Below are positions 25,202 through 34,776 of a stretch of 64,000 bases of DNA, in pieces. The DNA is from JBFELO01 sp041552055 (GTDB lineage Bacteria > Acidobacteriota > Thermoanaerobaculia > Thermoanaerobaculales > Sulfomarinibacteraceae): NCBI GenBank assembly GCA_041552055.1, contig JBFELO010000001.1, positions 1 through 64,000 on the forward strand, read 5' to 3'. Numbering within the stretch: position 1 is the stretch's first letter; the number at the start of each line of letters is the position of its first letter. The notes beneath the pieces are model-generated. The model saw only the letters and a list, made by a program, of their open reading frames with translations. It made no database searches and was not told where the DNA came from. The translations under genes were made by a program, and so were the position numbers.

Positions 25202-26428
25202 TCAACCATCCACCGAATCGGAACGGTCTCCGGCTACTCGCGCGATTCGAAGGTACCAGCCGGCCAACACGAGTTCGAGCATCGGCACGACTGCGCCGCG
25301 CGCGAGCACAAACCAGGGATCATATGCCGCAGCGCGAAGTACCTCTATGCCGGCGTACTGAGACCACGTGAGCGTCGCGCCAATCGCGCTCACACCCAAA
25401 AGGGCCAGCCACTTGCGCGAAAAGACCATGGCTCCAGCCAACCACGCCAGACCTGGGAAGTGCAGCAAACGATAGTGGTACCACGATATAGGCGCCCCTG
25501 CGAGTACGACGGCGATCAGGGCGGCAAGAACAGGGAGCGTATCGGCGCCGATCCGACGGCCCGCGCTGATAACCCATACGGTTCCGAGGCCCAGTACGAT
25601 CACCGACACGACCACGGAAAGAACAGCAGCGCTCCCGTCGAGTTCGAATCGCCGCGGGTTGTTCCCGAGCCGCCAACTCCTGGGAAGCTCGCCGTCATCT
25701 ACCGGAAGATCGACGAGTCGCACCGCGGTGGCGGGAAGTGACATATTGAGAGGCGCTGGCGTCCCCGCCCAATAACCGGAGCTCGTCGGGAAGTGGGGCG
25801 GTGGCAGACGGAGTGCTATCACGGCCAGGGGCACAAGCACCCCGAGCACGGCGGTGGCCCCGCCAACCGCAAGGGTACGCCACCGTCTGCGTACGGCCCA
25901 ACCGCACATCAGGACTGCCGGCCATAGTTTGACTGCGGCCGCCAATCCGAGCCACACACCGTCGATGGCGCCGCGCCTGTCGCTACCCACGATCGAAACA
26001 CAGACGAGGAGCAGGAGAAGCGGATTGAACTGCCCGAGGACCAGGTTCTCGCCCACGGTTCCTGCGAGGCACCACACCGCCGCCACGACAACCACAGATT
26101 GCAGGCTGTGACCGAGCCGCCTCCACATGAGCCATGCCGAAACGACAATTGCGATGTGTCCTGACCAGAACCAGATCAACCTGGCAGCCTGGTACTCGAA
26201 GCCTGCGATGGGGAGCACGACGATTGCGGCCAGCGGCGGGTAATCGAAGTTATGAACGGTAAACGGACTTTGGTGCGCGAGCAGGGCCTGAGCCGCGCGA
26301 AAAAAGTTGGCGAAGTCCCCAGTCGTGTCGGACAGCAGGGCTCCGGCGATCACGACATTTCGAGCCACGTACAGCGACCCCAGGAATGTCAGCGCCAACC
26401 AAGGTACGGTGGATCGAAAACTCCGCAC
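25202..26428 (-). CDS. GT87-family-like polytopic glycosyltransferase
   Basis: A 408-residue integral membrane protein with about ten hydrophobic helices. It has features of the GT87/DUF2029 polyprenol-phosphate-dependent mannosyltransferases: DFANFFRAAQALLAHQSPF early on, the loop NFDYPPLAA, and GLAAAVKLWPAVL in the middle. The GTG at 26428 was chosen because an AAGGA site lies 7 bases upstream, within the end of the lpxL-like gene, and it avoids a 55-base overlap. It is the last gene of the waaA-lpxK-lpxL run, so a role in decorating lipid A, core or a surface glycan is plausible. The actual sugar and acceptor are unknown. Confidence 0.75.
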   Translation of the reverse strand: MRSFRSTVPWLALTFLGSLYVARNVVIAGALLSDTTGDFANFFRAAQALLAHQSPFTVHNFDYPPLAAIVVLPIAGFEYQAARLIWFWSGHIAIVVSAWLMWRRLGHSLQSVVVVAAVWCLAGTVGENLVLGQFNPLLLLLVCVSIVGSDRRGAIDGVWLGLAAAVKLWPAVLMCGWAVRRRWRTLAVGGATAVLGVLVPLAVIALRLPPPHFPTSSGYWAGTPAPLNMSLPATAVRLVDLPVDDGELPRSWRLGNNPRRFELDGSAAVLSVVVSVIVLGLGTVWVISAGRRIGADTLPVLAALIAVVLAGAPISWYHYRLLHFPGLAWLAGAMVFSRKWLALLGVSAIGATLTWSQYAGIEVLRAAAYDPWFVLARGAVVPMLELVLAGWYLRIARVAGDRSDSVDG

Positions 26429-26433
26429 CGCTA

Positions 26434-27348
26434 TTAGTCCTTCGCGAGTAAACGCAAATCCCGCCAGCGGTCGTGAAACCACAGCCACTGCTCGGGTCGC
26501 TGGCGGATCATGTGCTCGGTGATGGCGGAGAAGCGCGCGGTGAGGGAGACGTCGGACAAGTCCTCCTCGGTCAGGTCATCGGCAAGAATGGGCTCAAACA
26601 GCCTCATGGAGTAGTGACCCGGGCTCTCCCACAGGGCGCACACCGGCACCACCGGCGACCGTGTCTTGCGCACCACGCGCGCGAGGATCGGATGGGTCCA
26701 CGTCGGCTGACCGAAGAACGGCACCTGGATACCGACGTCGGGATTCACCCGCTGGTCGATCAGGAAGCCCACGGAACCTCGGTCGGCCAGGTGGCGGAGT
26801 ATGGCGCGCAGGATGTTCCGCTTGCCGAGCGGAACGTTGCCGAACCGACTCCGAAATCGGGTGACCTCCTCCTCGAGCAGCGGGTTGTCCAACGGCCGGT
26901 TCACCCCCAGGATCGACTCTGATCTGATGAGCCCTCCCGCCAGCCCGGCTACCTCCCACAGTCCGAGATGGGCCGTAAGGTAGATGATCCCCCGGCCCAG
27001 GCTGGCGGCGGTATCGGCGTACTCTTCCCCGACCACATCGACCTCGCGCAACAACTCCTCCGGCTCGAGGCGCTGCAATCGAAGGGTGTCGAGCGACACG
27101 CGGCCGAAATGACGCGCCACGTCCCGGGCCAATCGACGCCGTTTGGCCGGCTCCATGACCGGGTACGCCAGGTCGAGGTTGAACTGCAACATTTCGCGCC
27201 GGCGTTTGCCGACCGCCAGAAAGAGGTCGCCCAGCACTTCGCCCACCCGCGACACGCCCCGGGGCCCCAGCGATCCGATCGCGCTCCGGGTTACCCGGTA
27301 GGCGGCAAACTCGACCCGGTTGCGCAACGCCGACCTGTGTTTGCTCAC
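26434..27348 (-). CDS. Lipid A biosynthesis (LpxL/HtrB-like) acyltransferase
   Basis: A 304-residue inner-membrane acyltransferase. The H-x4-E catalytic motif HLGLWE is near residue 125. Further family blocks follow: NRPLDNPLLEEEV, then FLIDQRVNPDVGIQVPFFG and the C-terminal RQRPEQWLWFHDRW. The last is typical of late acyltransferases that add secondary acyl chains to Kdo2-lipid IVA. The start is GTG, overlapping the lpxK stop by four bases (GTGA). Location after waaA and lpxK supports a lipid A substrate over other lysophospholipids. Confidence 0.88.
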   Translation of the reverse strand: MSKHRSALRNRVEFAAYRVTRSAIGSLGPRGVSRVGEVLGDLFLAVGKRRREMLQFNLDLAYPVMEPAKRRRLARDVARHFGRVSLDTLRLQRLEPEELLREVDVVGEEYADTAASLGRGIIYLTAHLGLWEVAGLAGGLIRSESILGVNRPLDNPLLEEEVTRFRSRFGNVPLGKRNILRAILRHLADRGSVGFLIDQRVNPDVGIQVPFFGQPTWTHPILARVVRKTRSPVVPVCALWESPGHYSMRLFEPILADDLTEEDLSDVSLTARFSAITEHMIRQRPEQWLWFHDRWRDLRLLAKD

Positions 27349-28352
27349 AGCCTCTCCCCCGGGAGCATCCGCCACAGTGTGTTCCAGTCGCCGGCCTCGG
27401 GCCGCATCTCGGCCTCCGCGACCCACACCCCTACATCCTCCGGCAGCTTCACCGCATCCTTGGTGGTCGTCACGGCAATGGCGTCGTGCTCGGCCGCCTC
27501 GGCTACGACCCGGTCCAGGTCGTCCGCGCCGTACCGATGGTGGTCTCGATACCACCGCGTCGCCACCACCTCGGCTCCGGCCTCGGAGAGCACGTCCACG
27601 AAGCCCTGCGGCCGCCCGATCCCGGCGAACGCCAGCACCCGCCGACCGGCCAGCACGTCCGGCGGCTGCCACCCACTCGGTGTCCGCACCCGACTCGGCA
27701 CCATCCTCGCCGTGAGCAGCGGGATGGGGCCGGCGAGCCGCGTCACCTCGTCCGCGATCCGGCCGACCACCGCCGTCGCGTCGGCCGGCACCTTGGTCAC
27801 GATCACCGCCGAGGCGCGAGCGATTGCACCGAGCGGCTCCCTCAGCCGACCGCGCGGCGGCAGTGAGCCGCCGCCCCACGGGTCACCGGCATCCAGCAGC
27901 ACCAGGTCGAGGTCACGCGCCACCCGCAGGTGCTGGAAACCGTCGTCCAGCACGAGCACGTCTGCGCCCAGGCGTACGGCCTCGGTGCCGCCGCGAACAC
28001 GGTCGGCGTCAACGACGATAGGCACACCCGGAAGCCGAGCCGCCATGGCGAGCGGCTCGTCGCCGGTCCGATCGACACTGAACTCGGAGCACGGCCCGAC
28101 GACCACCAGCGGCGAGGTTCCGCGACGGCCGTAACCCCGCGTCAACACCGCCGGTCTTCGTCTCCTCCGGACGAGGTCCTTCACCAGAGCGATCACGGTG
28201 GGAGTCTTGCCGGTGCCCCCAAAGGTGAGGTTGCCCACCGACACCACCGGCACCGGCAGCTCTCGCGCTCGCAGAAATCCCCGGTCGTACGCCGCTGCTC
28301 GGCCTTTCACGAGCGCGGCGTACAGCGGGGTCAGGGGCGTGAGGAGGTGCAT
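27345..28352 (-). CDS. lpxK: Tetraacyldisaccharide 4'-kinase
   Basis: Phosphorylates the 4' position of the lipid A disaccharide at the inner membrane. The 335-residue protein has the Walker A variant VGNLTFGGTGKTPTV (about 39-53), LTRGYGRR, VDADRVRG and the LVLDDGFQHLRVARDLDLVL segment that carries the catalytic Asp-Asp. A GAGGAG precedes the ATG, which lies 6 bases after the waaA stop. Confidence 0.94.
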   Translation of the reverse strand: MHLLTPLTPLYAALVKGRAAAYDRGFLRARELPVPVVSVGNLTFGGTGKTPTVIALVKDLVRRRRRPAVLTRGYGRRGTSPLVVVGPCSEFSVDRTGDEPLAMAARLPGVPIVVDADRVRGGTEAVRLGADVLVLDDGFQHLRVARDLDLVLLDAGDPWGGGSLPPRGRLREPLGAIARASAVIVTKVPADATAVVGRIADEVTRLAGPIPLLTARMVPSRVRTPSGWQPPDVLAGRRVLAFAGIGRPQGFVDVLSEAGAEVVATRWYRDHHRYGADDLDRVVAEAAEHDAIAVTTTKDAVKLPEDVGVWVAEAEMRPEAGDWNTLWRMLPGERL

Positions 28353-28358
28353 CTCTCC

Positions 28359-29642
28359 TCAACCCCCAGAGTCGATGAGCTCGAGCAGGGCGTCCACGGT
28401 GCGCGAGGTCGCACCGCGGTTGCGCTCGACGACGGTCCGTGCAGCCGCACCCGCCGTTCGTGCCGCGTCGCGGTCCTCAAGCCAGCGGGTGAGGGCTTCG
28501 ACCAGCTCGTGCTCGTCGGCGACGAGCCGAGCCCCTCCCGCGCTCACCATTTCGTCGTACACCTCCTGGAAATTGAACACGTGTCGGCCGGAGAGGACCG
28601 GCGTCCCCCAAACCGCGGGCTCCAATGGATTGTGGCCACCGGTGGGTACCAGCGAACCTCCGATGAAGGCCACCCTGGCCAGCTCGTAGGCGCGCGCGAG
28701 CTCACCGATGGTGTCCAACAGGATGAAATCTGCCGCTCCCTCGTGTCCGGTCAGAGAGCTCCGGCGCACGAAGGCGACGTCCCTCCGACGCAGCATGTCG
28801 GCCACCCCATCGAAGCGCTCCGGGTGACGCGGCGCCAGGATCGTGAAAATCCGCCTTCCCGCGGCTGATATCCGAGCCACGGCGTCCAGTACCTGCGCCT
28901 CCTCGCCTTCCATCGTCGAGCCCACGACCGCGATCGGTCGCTCTCCGGCGAGCCCACGGGCCTCCTCGGCCCAGTCGAGCGGCGTGGGATCGGGCTCGAG
29001 GTCGTACTTGATGTTGCCACCGACACGAATCCGCGCCTCGTCCACACCGAGCGACGAAAACCTCGCCGCGTCGTGCTCGTCGCGGACCAACACCAGCGAC
29101 AACGGCTCGAGGAGCGGTCGTAGCAACGCCCCTATTCGACGGTACCTTGCCACGGAGCCCTCGGACAACCGGCCATTGACGACTGCCACCGGAATCCCCG
29201 CGCGTCCAGCCTGGTACATGAGCTCCGGCCACAGCTCGGTCTCGACCAGCACGAGCGCCCGCGGTCGGGCGGCCTCGAGAACTCGACGCACCGGGCGCGG
29301 CAGGTCGAGGGGACAGGGGAGGACCGGATGTCCCTTCCCGACCGTACCCCTGGCGAGCTCGAGGCCGGTGGCGGTGGTGGCGGTGACCACCATCGGCAAC
29401 GCCGTATCCCGAAGCTCGAGCTCGCCCACCAGCCGCCGCGCCACCTCGACCTCGCCTACCGACACGGCATGGATCCACAACCCGCCCGGCGGCATCGTCG
29501 GCGGTCGCGGCGCCAGCCGCTCACGGAACGGTGGTCGCCCCTTGCCGGTGAGTCGGTCCCGGATCCTCAGAAGCGGCACGACCACCGGGAGCGCGAGCCA
29601 CAGCATCGCCCGGTACAGCCACAAACTCGGGCCAGCCCGCAT
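28359..29642 (-). CDS. waaA: 3-deoxy-D-manno-octulosonic acid transferase
   Basis: Adds Kdo to lipid IVA. About 427 residues, GT30 family, with an N-terminal membrane anchor (LYRAMLWLALPVVVPLL), IHAVSVGEVEVARRL near 52, VVTATTATG near 80, ALVLVETELWPELM near 115 and the C-terminal GGHNPLEPAVWGTPVL sugar-nucleotide loop. The start is uncertain: in-frame Met codons at 29660 and 29672 would add 6 or 10 residues. Only one waaA is visible, so mono- or bifunctional transfer cannot be told. Confidence 0.92.
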   Translation of the reverse strand: MRAGPSLWLYRAMLWLALPVVVPLLRIRDRLTGKGRPPFRERLAPRPPTMPPGGLWIHAVSVGEVEVARRLVGELELRDTALPMVVTATTATGLELARGTVGKGHPVLPCPLDLPRPVRRVLEAARPRALVLVETELWPELMYQAGRAGIPVAVVNGRLSEGSVARYRRIGALLRPLLEPLSLVLVRDEHDAARFSSLGVDEARIRVGGNIKYDLEPDPTPLDWAEEARGLAGERPIAVVGSTMEGEEAQVLDAVARISAAGRRIFTILAPRHPERFDGVADMLRRRDVAFVRRSSLTGHEGAADFILLDTIGELARAYELARVAFIGGSLVPTGGHNPLEPAVWGTPVLSGRHVFNFQEVYDEMVSAGGARLVADEHELVEALTRWLEDRDAARTAGAAARTVVERNRGATSRTVDALLELIDSGG

Positions 29643-29775
29643 ACCTTGCCGGCTCTCCATCCACGACAGCATAGACGAAGCCCGCCACAGGACGAACCGC
29701 CGAAGGGTCGGCCCCGGAGACGCCCCCCATCCGACCACGCCCCTGCTGCAGATCGACGCCGCTGCCTCAGCCCGG

Positions 29776-30768
29776 CTAGGGGAGGGTCGCCGTCTCGACG
29801 TCCCCATCGGCGACGATGAATGTTCCTGCGGTACGCTCGAGCGCCGACTTCAGGTGCTCGGCATCGGTGATGAGCACGTCCTTGCCGGTGGACTCCACGA
29901 ACTGGATGGCCGATCGCACCTTGGGCCCCATGGATCCGGGGGGGAACTGGTTGGCCTCGAGCATCTCCCGCGCGCGGCGGACGGGCAATCGGCGCAGCCA
30001 GCGTTGCTGCGGGCGGCCGAAGTTTTCGGCCACCATGGGCACGTTGGTGAGCACGATGAACAGATCCGCGTCCAGGTCGCGGGCGAGGATCGACGCCACG
30101 TAGTCCTTGTCGATCACAGCCTCGATGCCGCGGAAGTATCCGCCCACGTCCTGATACACCGGGACACCACCACCGCCACCCGCGATCACAACCACCCCGT
30201 CCGAGATCATCTTTCGGAGGTATTCGTTCCCGAGGATTCGGGCCGGCATCGGCGACGCGACCACCTTGCGCCAGCCGCGAGAGGGGTCCTCCACCATCTG
30301 CCAGCCCTCCTCCTGCATCAGCAGGTTGGCTCGGTAGGCGGTGAAGTGGGGACCCACCGGCTTGGTGGGGTTGTCGAACGCCGGGTCGTCGCGGTCGACC
30401 ACCACCTCGGTGAACACCGCGGCGATCTCTTTTTCGAGCTGCTCCTCGTTGAACCGGTTCCGCAGCTGGTTGGCCAGCATGAAGCCCATCGATCCCTGGG
30501 TCTGTGCCACCGCCACGTCCAACGACTGGGGCGGAATCTTGGTGATCGCCTCCTCCACCTGGATCATGATGTTCCCGACCTGGGGACCGTTGCCGTGCAC
30601 GATCGCCAGCTCGTAACCTCGATGGATGATCTCGTACAACCACCTCGTGGCTTTCCAGGCGAGAGTGAACTGCTCCTCCTGGGTGCCGTGGTCGGTCGGG
30701 CGCAGCAGGGCGTTGCCGCCAAACGCAATGACGGCCACCGGTCTGGGCTTGGTGCGGGCATCGCTCAT
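29776..30768 (-). CDS. arcC: Carbamate kinase
   Basis: Makes ATP from carbamoyl phosphate and ADP, the final step of the arginine deiminase route. The 330-residue amino-acid-kinase-fold protein has AFGGNALL (15-22), IVHGNGPQVGN near 57, GGGGGVPVYQD near 198, DKDYVASILARDLDAD near 218 and the C-terminal GSMGPKVRSAIQFVE. GGAGG precedes the ATG. It lies between prmC and waaA, separated from waaA by 133 bases; arginine deiminase is nearby on the opposite strand. Confidence 0.93.
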   Translation of the reverse strand: MSDARTKPRPVAVIAFGGNALLRPTDHGTQEEQFTLAWKATRWLYEIIHRGYELAIVHGNGPQVGNIMIQVEEAITKIPPQSLDVAVAQTQGSMGFMLANQLRNRFNEEQLEKEIAAVFTEVVVDRDDPAFDNPTKPVGPHFTAYRANLLMQEEGWQMVEDPSRGWRKVVASPMPARILGNEYLRKMISDGVVVIAGGGGGVPVYQDVGGYFRGIEAVIDKDYVASILARDLDADLFIVLTNVPMVAENFGRPQQRWLRRLPVRRAREMLEANQFPPGSMGPKVRSAIQFVESTGKDVLITDAEHLKSALERTAGTFIVADGDVETATLP

Positions 30769-30858
30769 CGTGGCCTCCTCGCAGCCGGCAGGGACAGAAG
30801 AAGCATTGTGAAATCAGTCACGTGGCGTGTCAACCTCCGGCTCGTGAGGGGCCCGATC

Positions 30859-31695
30859 TCAGCGCCGCTGGAGAACGATCACCCGCTCGCAGCCGGCGAC
30901 GTCACGCACCCTTCGCGCGACCGCCAGCCCGGAGCACCGCGCGGCATCCGCCACCGATTCCACCTGCTCCTCGCCCAGCTCGAGCACAGCGCCACCGCAC
31001 GGGGTGAGCAATCGCGGAAGGTCGGCGACGGTGCGGCGGATCAGAAGCAGGCCGTCGACGCCGCCGTCCAGAGCTTGCCGGGGATCATGGCCGACCTCGG
31101 GCGGCAGCTCCACCAGCCGGTCGCTGGGGAGGTACGGCAGATTGGCGACCACGAGCTCGAATCCACCGCCGAGTGCGCCCATCAGATCACCGCAGATCAG
31201 GGCGACCTCGGCCCGGTGGCGGTCCCGGTTGCGACGCGCCACCTCGAGGGCGGCCGGCGAGCGGTCGACCGCCACCACCCGCCATCTCGGCCGCTCCGCG
31301 GCCAGAGTGATCGCCAGACATCCCGAGCCGGTTCCGATGTCGAGCACCCGTGCCCGTGCCGACAGCGGCAGCTCGAGCGCCGTTTGCACCACCAACTCCG
31401 TCTCCGGCCGTGGAATCAGGACCCGCGGCGTGACAGTGAACTCTCGATTCCAGAAGGTGCAGCCGCCGGTGAGGTGGTGGGCGGGTTCGCCGGCGGCCCT
31501 TCGCTCGAGCCACTCCCCGAAGCGGACCGCCACCTCGACGGGGACCTGCTCGGCGGGCCGTAACCTCAGCCAGAGCTCGTCCACGCCCCAGGCGTGAGCG
31601 AGCAACCACGACGACTCACGGCGGGGATCGGGAATCCCCACCCGCCGCGGAAGCGTCCGAGCACCGGAGGCCACCAGATCTTCAACCGTCGCCAT
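30859..31695 (-). CDS. prmC: Peptide chain release factor glutamine methyltransferase
   Basis: Methylates the GGQ glutamine of release factors. The 278-residue protein has VLIPRPETELVV near 97, the SAM-binding VLDIGTGSGCLAI near 122 and ANLPYLPSD near 184. The last replaces the common NPPYIP with NLPYLP, a variation in the active-site tetrapeptide. Its target gene prfA lies just upstream in the same direction, separated by a 230-base spacer with a hexamer-type repeat. The Met at 31695 was preferred to an upstream in-frame start. Confidence 0.9.
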   Translation of the reverse strand: MATVEDLVASGARTLPRRVGIPDPRRESSWLLAHAWGVDELWLRLRPAEQVPVEVAVRFGEWLERRAAGEPAHHLTGGCTFWNREFTVTPRVLIPRPETELVVQTALELPLSARARVLDIGTGSGCLAITLAAERPRWRVVAVDRSPAALEVARRNRDRHRAEVALICGDLMGALGGGFELVVANLPYLPSDRLVELPPEVGHDPRQALDGGVDGLLLIRRTVADLPRLLTPCGGAVLELGEEQVESVADAARCSGLAVARRVRDVAGCERVIVLQRR

Positions 31696-31803
31696 CGCCT
31701 GCCCGGCCCATTGAACCACAGCGCGAGTGCGGCCGCTGTGGCTACTCATGCCTCTGAAGTCTTGTCACGCGCAACCGGCCACCCTCGAGACTGTTCTGGG
31801 CAA

Positions 31804-31890
31804 GCCCGTCTCCGTCTCCGTATCCTTATCGGAACTCTCATACCGTTCCGAGGCGCGGGTCGGGCACGGAGACGAATACGGATACGGGAT
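31804..31890. repeat. Inverted hexamer-type tandem repeat between prmC and prfA
   Basis: CCCGTCTCCGTCTCCGTATC at 31805-31824 is followed at 31861-31888 by GGCACGGAGAC and GGATACGGG units that are largely complementary. It is the same repeat class as at 20934 and 35569. Confidence 0.75.
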
Positions 31891-31925
31891 CTTCCCTTCA
31901 GCTCTGGGGACACACAGCACGCGAT

Positions 31926-32996
31926 CTACTCGAGCTCTTCCTTCAACCGCTCGGTCTGGAAGTGCGCGATGAGGGGATCCAACAGGTGGTCCAGATTCCC
32001 CTCGAGGATCTCCTGGAGCCGGTGCACGGTGAGGCCGATGCGGTGGTCGGTCACCCTGCTCTGGGGGAAGTTGTAGGTCCGGATCTTCTCGGAGCGGTCC
32101 CCGCTTCCCACCTGGCTGCGCCGGGTCGCCGCCCTCTCTCGGTCCCGCTCGCGCTCCTCGATCTCGCGCAGCCGCGCCTTGAGCACTCGGAAGGCCTTGG
32201 CCTTGTTCTGGATCTGCGACTTCTCGTCCTGGCAGCTGACTACGATACCGGTCGGCAGATGGGTGACGCGGACCGCCGAGTACGTCGTGTTGACGCTCTG
32301 GCCACCGGGTCCCGAGGAGCAGAAGCGGTCGATGCGAAGGTCCTTCTCATCGAGCTCCACCTCGACCTCCTCGGCCTCCGGCAGGACCGCCACGGTCGCG
32401 GCCGAGGTGTGGATACGACCCGACGCCTCGGTGGCAGGAACCCGTTGCACGCGGTGCACCCCGGACTCGAACTTGAGCCGCGAGAACACCCCATCCCCTT
32501 CGATCACCGCCACCGCTTCCTTGACGCCACCGCGACCGGTGTCGGACGAGTCGGTGAGTGACATCCGCCACCCTCTCTCTTCGGCGTAGCGACCGTACAT
32601 CCGCAGCAGCTCGCCGGCGAAGAGCGCCGCCTCCTCGCCGCCGGTGCCGGCCCTGATTTCGAGGATCACGTTCCGTCTGTCGTTGGGGTCCTGCGGCAGC
32701 AGCAGCAGGTGCAGCCGACGCTCGAGCTCGTCGTACGCGGCCACGAGCCGTTCCACCTCCGCCCCGGCGAGCTCCTTCATCTCCGGGTCGTCGGCCTCGG
32801 CGAGCACCTCCCGGGCGCCCTCCAGCTCGTCCGAGGTCTGCCGATACTCCTGGTAGGCGACCACGATCGGCTCCAGCTCGGCGAGCTTCTTGGCAACCTC
32901 GCGCGACCGGTTGGGATCGACCGCGACCACGGGGTCGGCCTGTTCCTCGCGCAGCAGGTCCCGGCGTCTGACGATCTCTTCCAGCCGTTCGAGCAT
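31926..32996 (-). CDS. prfA: Peptide chain release factor 1
   Basis: A 356-residue RF1 that recognises UAA and UAG. The GGQ motif lies in SSGPGGQSVNTTYSAVR near residues 229-245, preceded by ATEASGRIHTSAATVAVLPE. The anticodon-recognition region carries PATEASG, where RF1 usually has a PxT-type motif. It is separated from prmC by a repeat-filled spacer and follows rpmE, from which a terminator separates it. Confidence 0.95.
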   Translation of the reverse strand: MLERLEEIVRRRDLLREEQADPVVAVDPNRSREVAKKLAELEPIVVAYQEYRQTSDELEGAREVLAEADDPEMKELAGAEVERLVAAYDELERRLHLLLLPQDPNDRRNVILEIRAGTGGEEAALFAGELLRMYGRYAEERGWRMSLTDSSDTGRGGVKEAVAVIEGDGVFSRLKFESGVHRVQRVPATEASGRIHTSAATVAVLPEAEEVEVELDEKDLRIDRFCSSGPGGQSVNTTYSAVRVTHLPTGIVVSCQDEKSQIQNKAKAFRVLKARLREIEERERDRERAATRRSQVGSGDRSEKIRTYNFPQSRVTDHRIGLTVHRLQEILEGNLDHLLDPLIAHFQTERLKEELE

Positions 32997-33104
32997 CAGT
33001 CTTCTCTCCGCACCCGATCATCCGGCCCAACGCTCGTCCCGCCCAGAGTGCTGGTGGAATGGCGGCGGGCCGAGATCGGTCCGTTCCCAGCCCACATTTC
33101 TCAC

Positions 33105-33142
33105 CATCAAACAGAAACCCGCGCGACCGTCCGTCGCGCGGG
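33105..33142 (-). terminator. Rho-independent terminator after rpmE
   Basis: A perfect 10-bp GC-rich stem (33118-33127 with 33133-33142, 5-base loop) is followed on the minus strand by TTTCTGTTT. It ends the rpmE transcript 36 bases past the stop codon. Confidence 0.8.
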
Positions 33143-33177
33143 ATCCACGTGGCCGCCCATTCCGCGGCCGGACATCG

Positions 33178-33384
33178 CTACTTCGAGTTGGTGCCGTAGC
33201 GGCGCTCGAACTTCTCCACCATCCCCGCGGTGTCGACCAGCTTCTGGCGACCGGTGTAGAACGGGTGGCACACGTTGCAGATCTCGAGCCGCAGCTCGGG
33301 CTTGGTGGAGCGGGTCTTGAAGGTGTTGCCGCACGCGCAGCGAACCTCGACATCGTGGTACTCGGGGTGTATCTCCTGTTTCAT
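33178..33384 (-). CDS. rpmE: 50S ribosomal protein L31 (zinc-binding type)
   Basis: A 68-residue L31. The cysteines in CACG and ICNVC form the zinc-binding C+ version. The start MKQEIHPEYHDVEVRC is canonical and follows GGAGG. It appears monocistronic, with its own terminator. Confidence 0.95.
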   Translation of the reverse strand: MKQEIHPEYHDVEVRCACGNTFKTRSTKPELRLEICNVCHPFYTGRQKLVDTAGMVEKFERRYGTNSK

Positions 33385-33483
33385 TCGATCCTCCGCTCGA
33401 TCGGTATGATCGAGGACAAGCGATTGTACAGAGTGGTGCGGCGGCTGGCAAGCCCGCAGCAAACACACGGTGCGCCTTACGGG

Positions 33484-34674
33484 CTAACCGTCCAGCTCCG
33501 CGATCACGGCGTCAGTCATCTGCGTGGTGGTCGCGGCCCCTTGTTCGATCGCCTGGGGCCCGCCGCGCAGCTTCATCATGTCGTAGGTCCGGACCTCCCC
33601 ACGGGCCACCACCGTGGCCACGGCGTCCCGGATCCGGGTCGCGATCTCGGTCTCCCCGAGCCAGTCCACCATCATGGCGGCGGCCAGGACCATGGCAATC
33701 GGGTTGACGATCGAGGGATCGAGCTTGGCGTACTTTGGGGCCGAGCCGTGCGTGGGTTCGAACACACCCACGTCGCGGCCGATGTTGGCCGATGCCGCGA
33801 ATCCAAGTCCTCCCACCAGACCCGCGAATCCGTCGGAGATGATGTCGCCGAACATGTTTCCGGCGACGATCACGCCGTAGTCCTCCGGGTTCTTCGTCAG
33901 CCACATCATCTGGGCGTCGATGTTCGTGTCCCAGAGCTCGACGGCGGGGTACGAGCGCTGGACCTCGCGCGCCTCGGCGAGCATCATGCCGGAGGTCTCC
34001 CGCAGCACGTTCGGCTTCTCGCACACGGTCACGTTGCCGTAGCCGTGGGTCACCGCATACTCGAACGCCTGCTCACAGATGCGCCGGCACGCGGCACGGG
34101 TGAACACGCGAACCGAGATCGCGAGATCTTCCCTCGCGACGTCTTCGAAGGCCTCGAACTTGGGATGGCTGCAGAGCGCCCGGTACACGACGTCCGGCGG
34201 GTTTGTCCACTCGAGACCGGAGTACAGGCCCTCCGTGTTCTGCCGGAAGATGACCGCGTTGACCTTGGGCTCCTCCACCTCGCTGCCGCGGCCGCGGCGG
34301 ACGAAGTTGAGCGGATTCCCCGGGAACGTGATGCATGGACGGATCGAGACATCGAGGTCAAACCGCTGCCGCAAACCGACGATGGGCGAGAAGTAGACGA
34401 AACCGCCGTCTCGCAGTTCGGGCCGCAGCTCGGCAGCCGCACGATCCTTGGGCTTGGAGGTGATCGCCCCGAACAGCGCTACCCGGTGTCGAGCGATGAG
34501 CTCGACGGTCTCCTCCGGCAACGGATTGCCGTCTCGGATCCAGTGGTCCCAGCCGATCCCCGCCTCGATATAGTCAGCGTCGAAGCCGGCCGCCTCGAGG
34601 ACCCGGATCGCCTCGGGCAGCACCACACCGCCGATCCCGTCGCCGGGCAAGGTCACAACTGTCCGTTTCGTCAT
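33484..34674 (-). CDS. Isocitrate/isopropylmalate dehydrogenase family protein
   Basis: A 396-residue NAD(P)-dependent beta-decarboxylating dehydrogenase. It starts TVVTLPGDGIGG. The C-terminal NMFGDIISDGFAGLVGGLGF block contains the metal-binding Asp residues, followed by FEPTHGSAPKYAKLDPSIVNP, of which the HGSAP part contacts the cofactor. The N-terminal substrate loop (GAITSKPKDRAAAELRPELR) is neither the serine loop of a typical isocitrate dehydrogenase nor the standard LeuB loop. The substrate is therefore not assigned: isocitrate, 3-isopropylmalate, homoisocitrate or tartrate are all possible. No leucine or TCA genes are adjacent. Confidence 0.85.
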   Translation of the reverse strand: MTKRTVVTLPGDGIGGVVLPEAIRVLEAAGFDADYIEAGIGWDHWIRDGNPLPEETVELIARHRVALFGAITSKPKDRAAAELRPELRDGGFVYFSPIVGLRQRFDLDVSIRPCITFPGNPLNFVRRGRGSEVEEPKVNAVIFRQNTEGLYSGLEWTNPPDVVYRALCSHPKFEAFEDVAREDLAISVRVFTRAACRRICEQAFEYAVTHGYGNVTVCEKPNVLRETSGMMLAEAREVQRSYPAVELWDTNIDAQMMWLTKNPEDYGVIVAGNMFGDIISDGFAGLVGGLGFAASANIGRDVGVFEPTHGSAPKYAKLDPSIVNPIAMVLAAAMMVDWLGETEIATRIRDAVATVVARGEVRTYDMMKLRGGPQAIEQGAATTTQMTDAVIAELDG

Positions 34675-34776
34675 GTTTCCTCCACTTCGGGCACCAACTC
34701 TACCGATCGCCGTCAGCGCCGGCGCAACCATAACCAATGGAATCGAAAAACGAAAGGGGCGTGCGAGGCGGCGCGG

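Noticed and set aside
28843..31563. A 906-codon open frame on the plus strand
   Set aside because: It is antisense to waaA, arcC and prmC, all with clear motifs. Its translation is Arg/Ser-rich with no domains, typical of a high-GC shadow.
33266..33282. Possible sigma-54 promoter (TGGCACACGTTGCA)
   Set aside because: The spacing between the GG and GC elements is two bases too short, and it lies inside rpmE.
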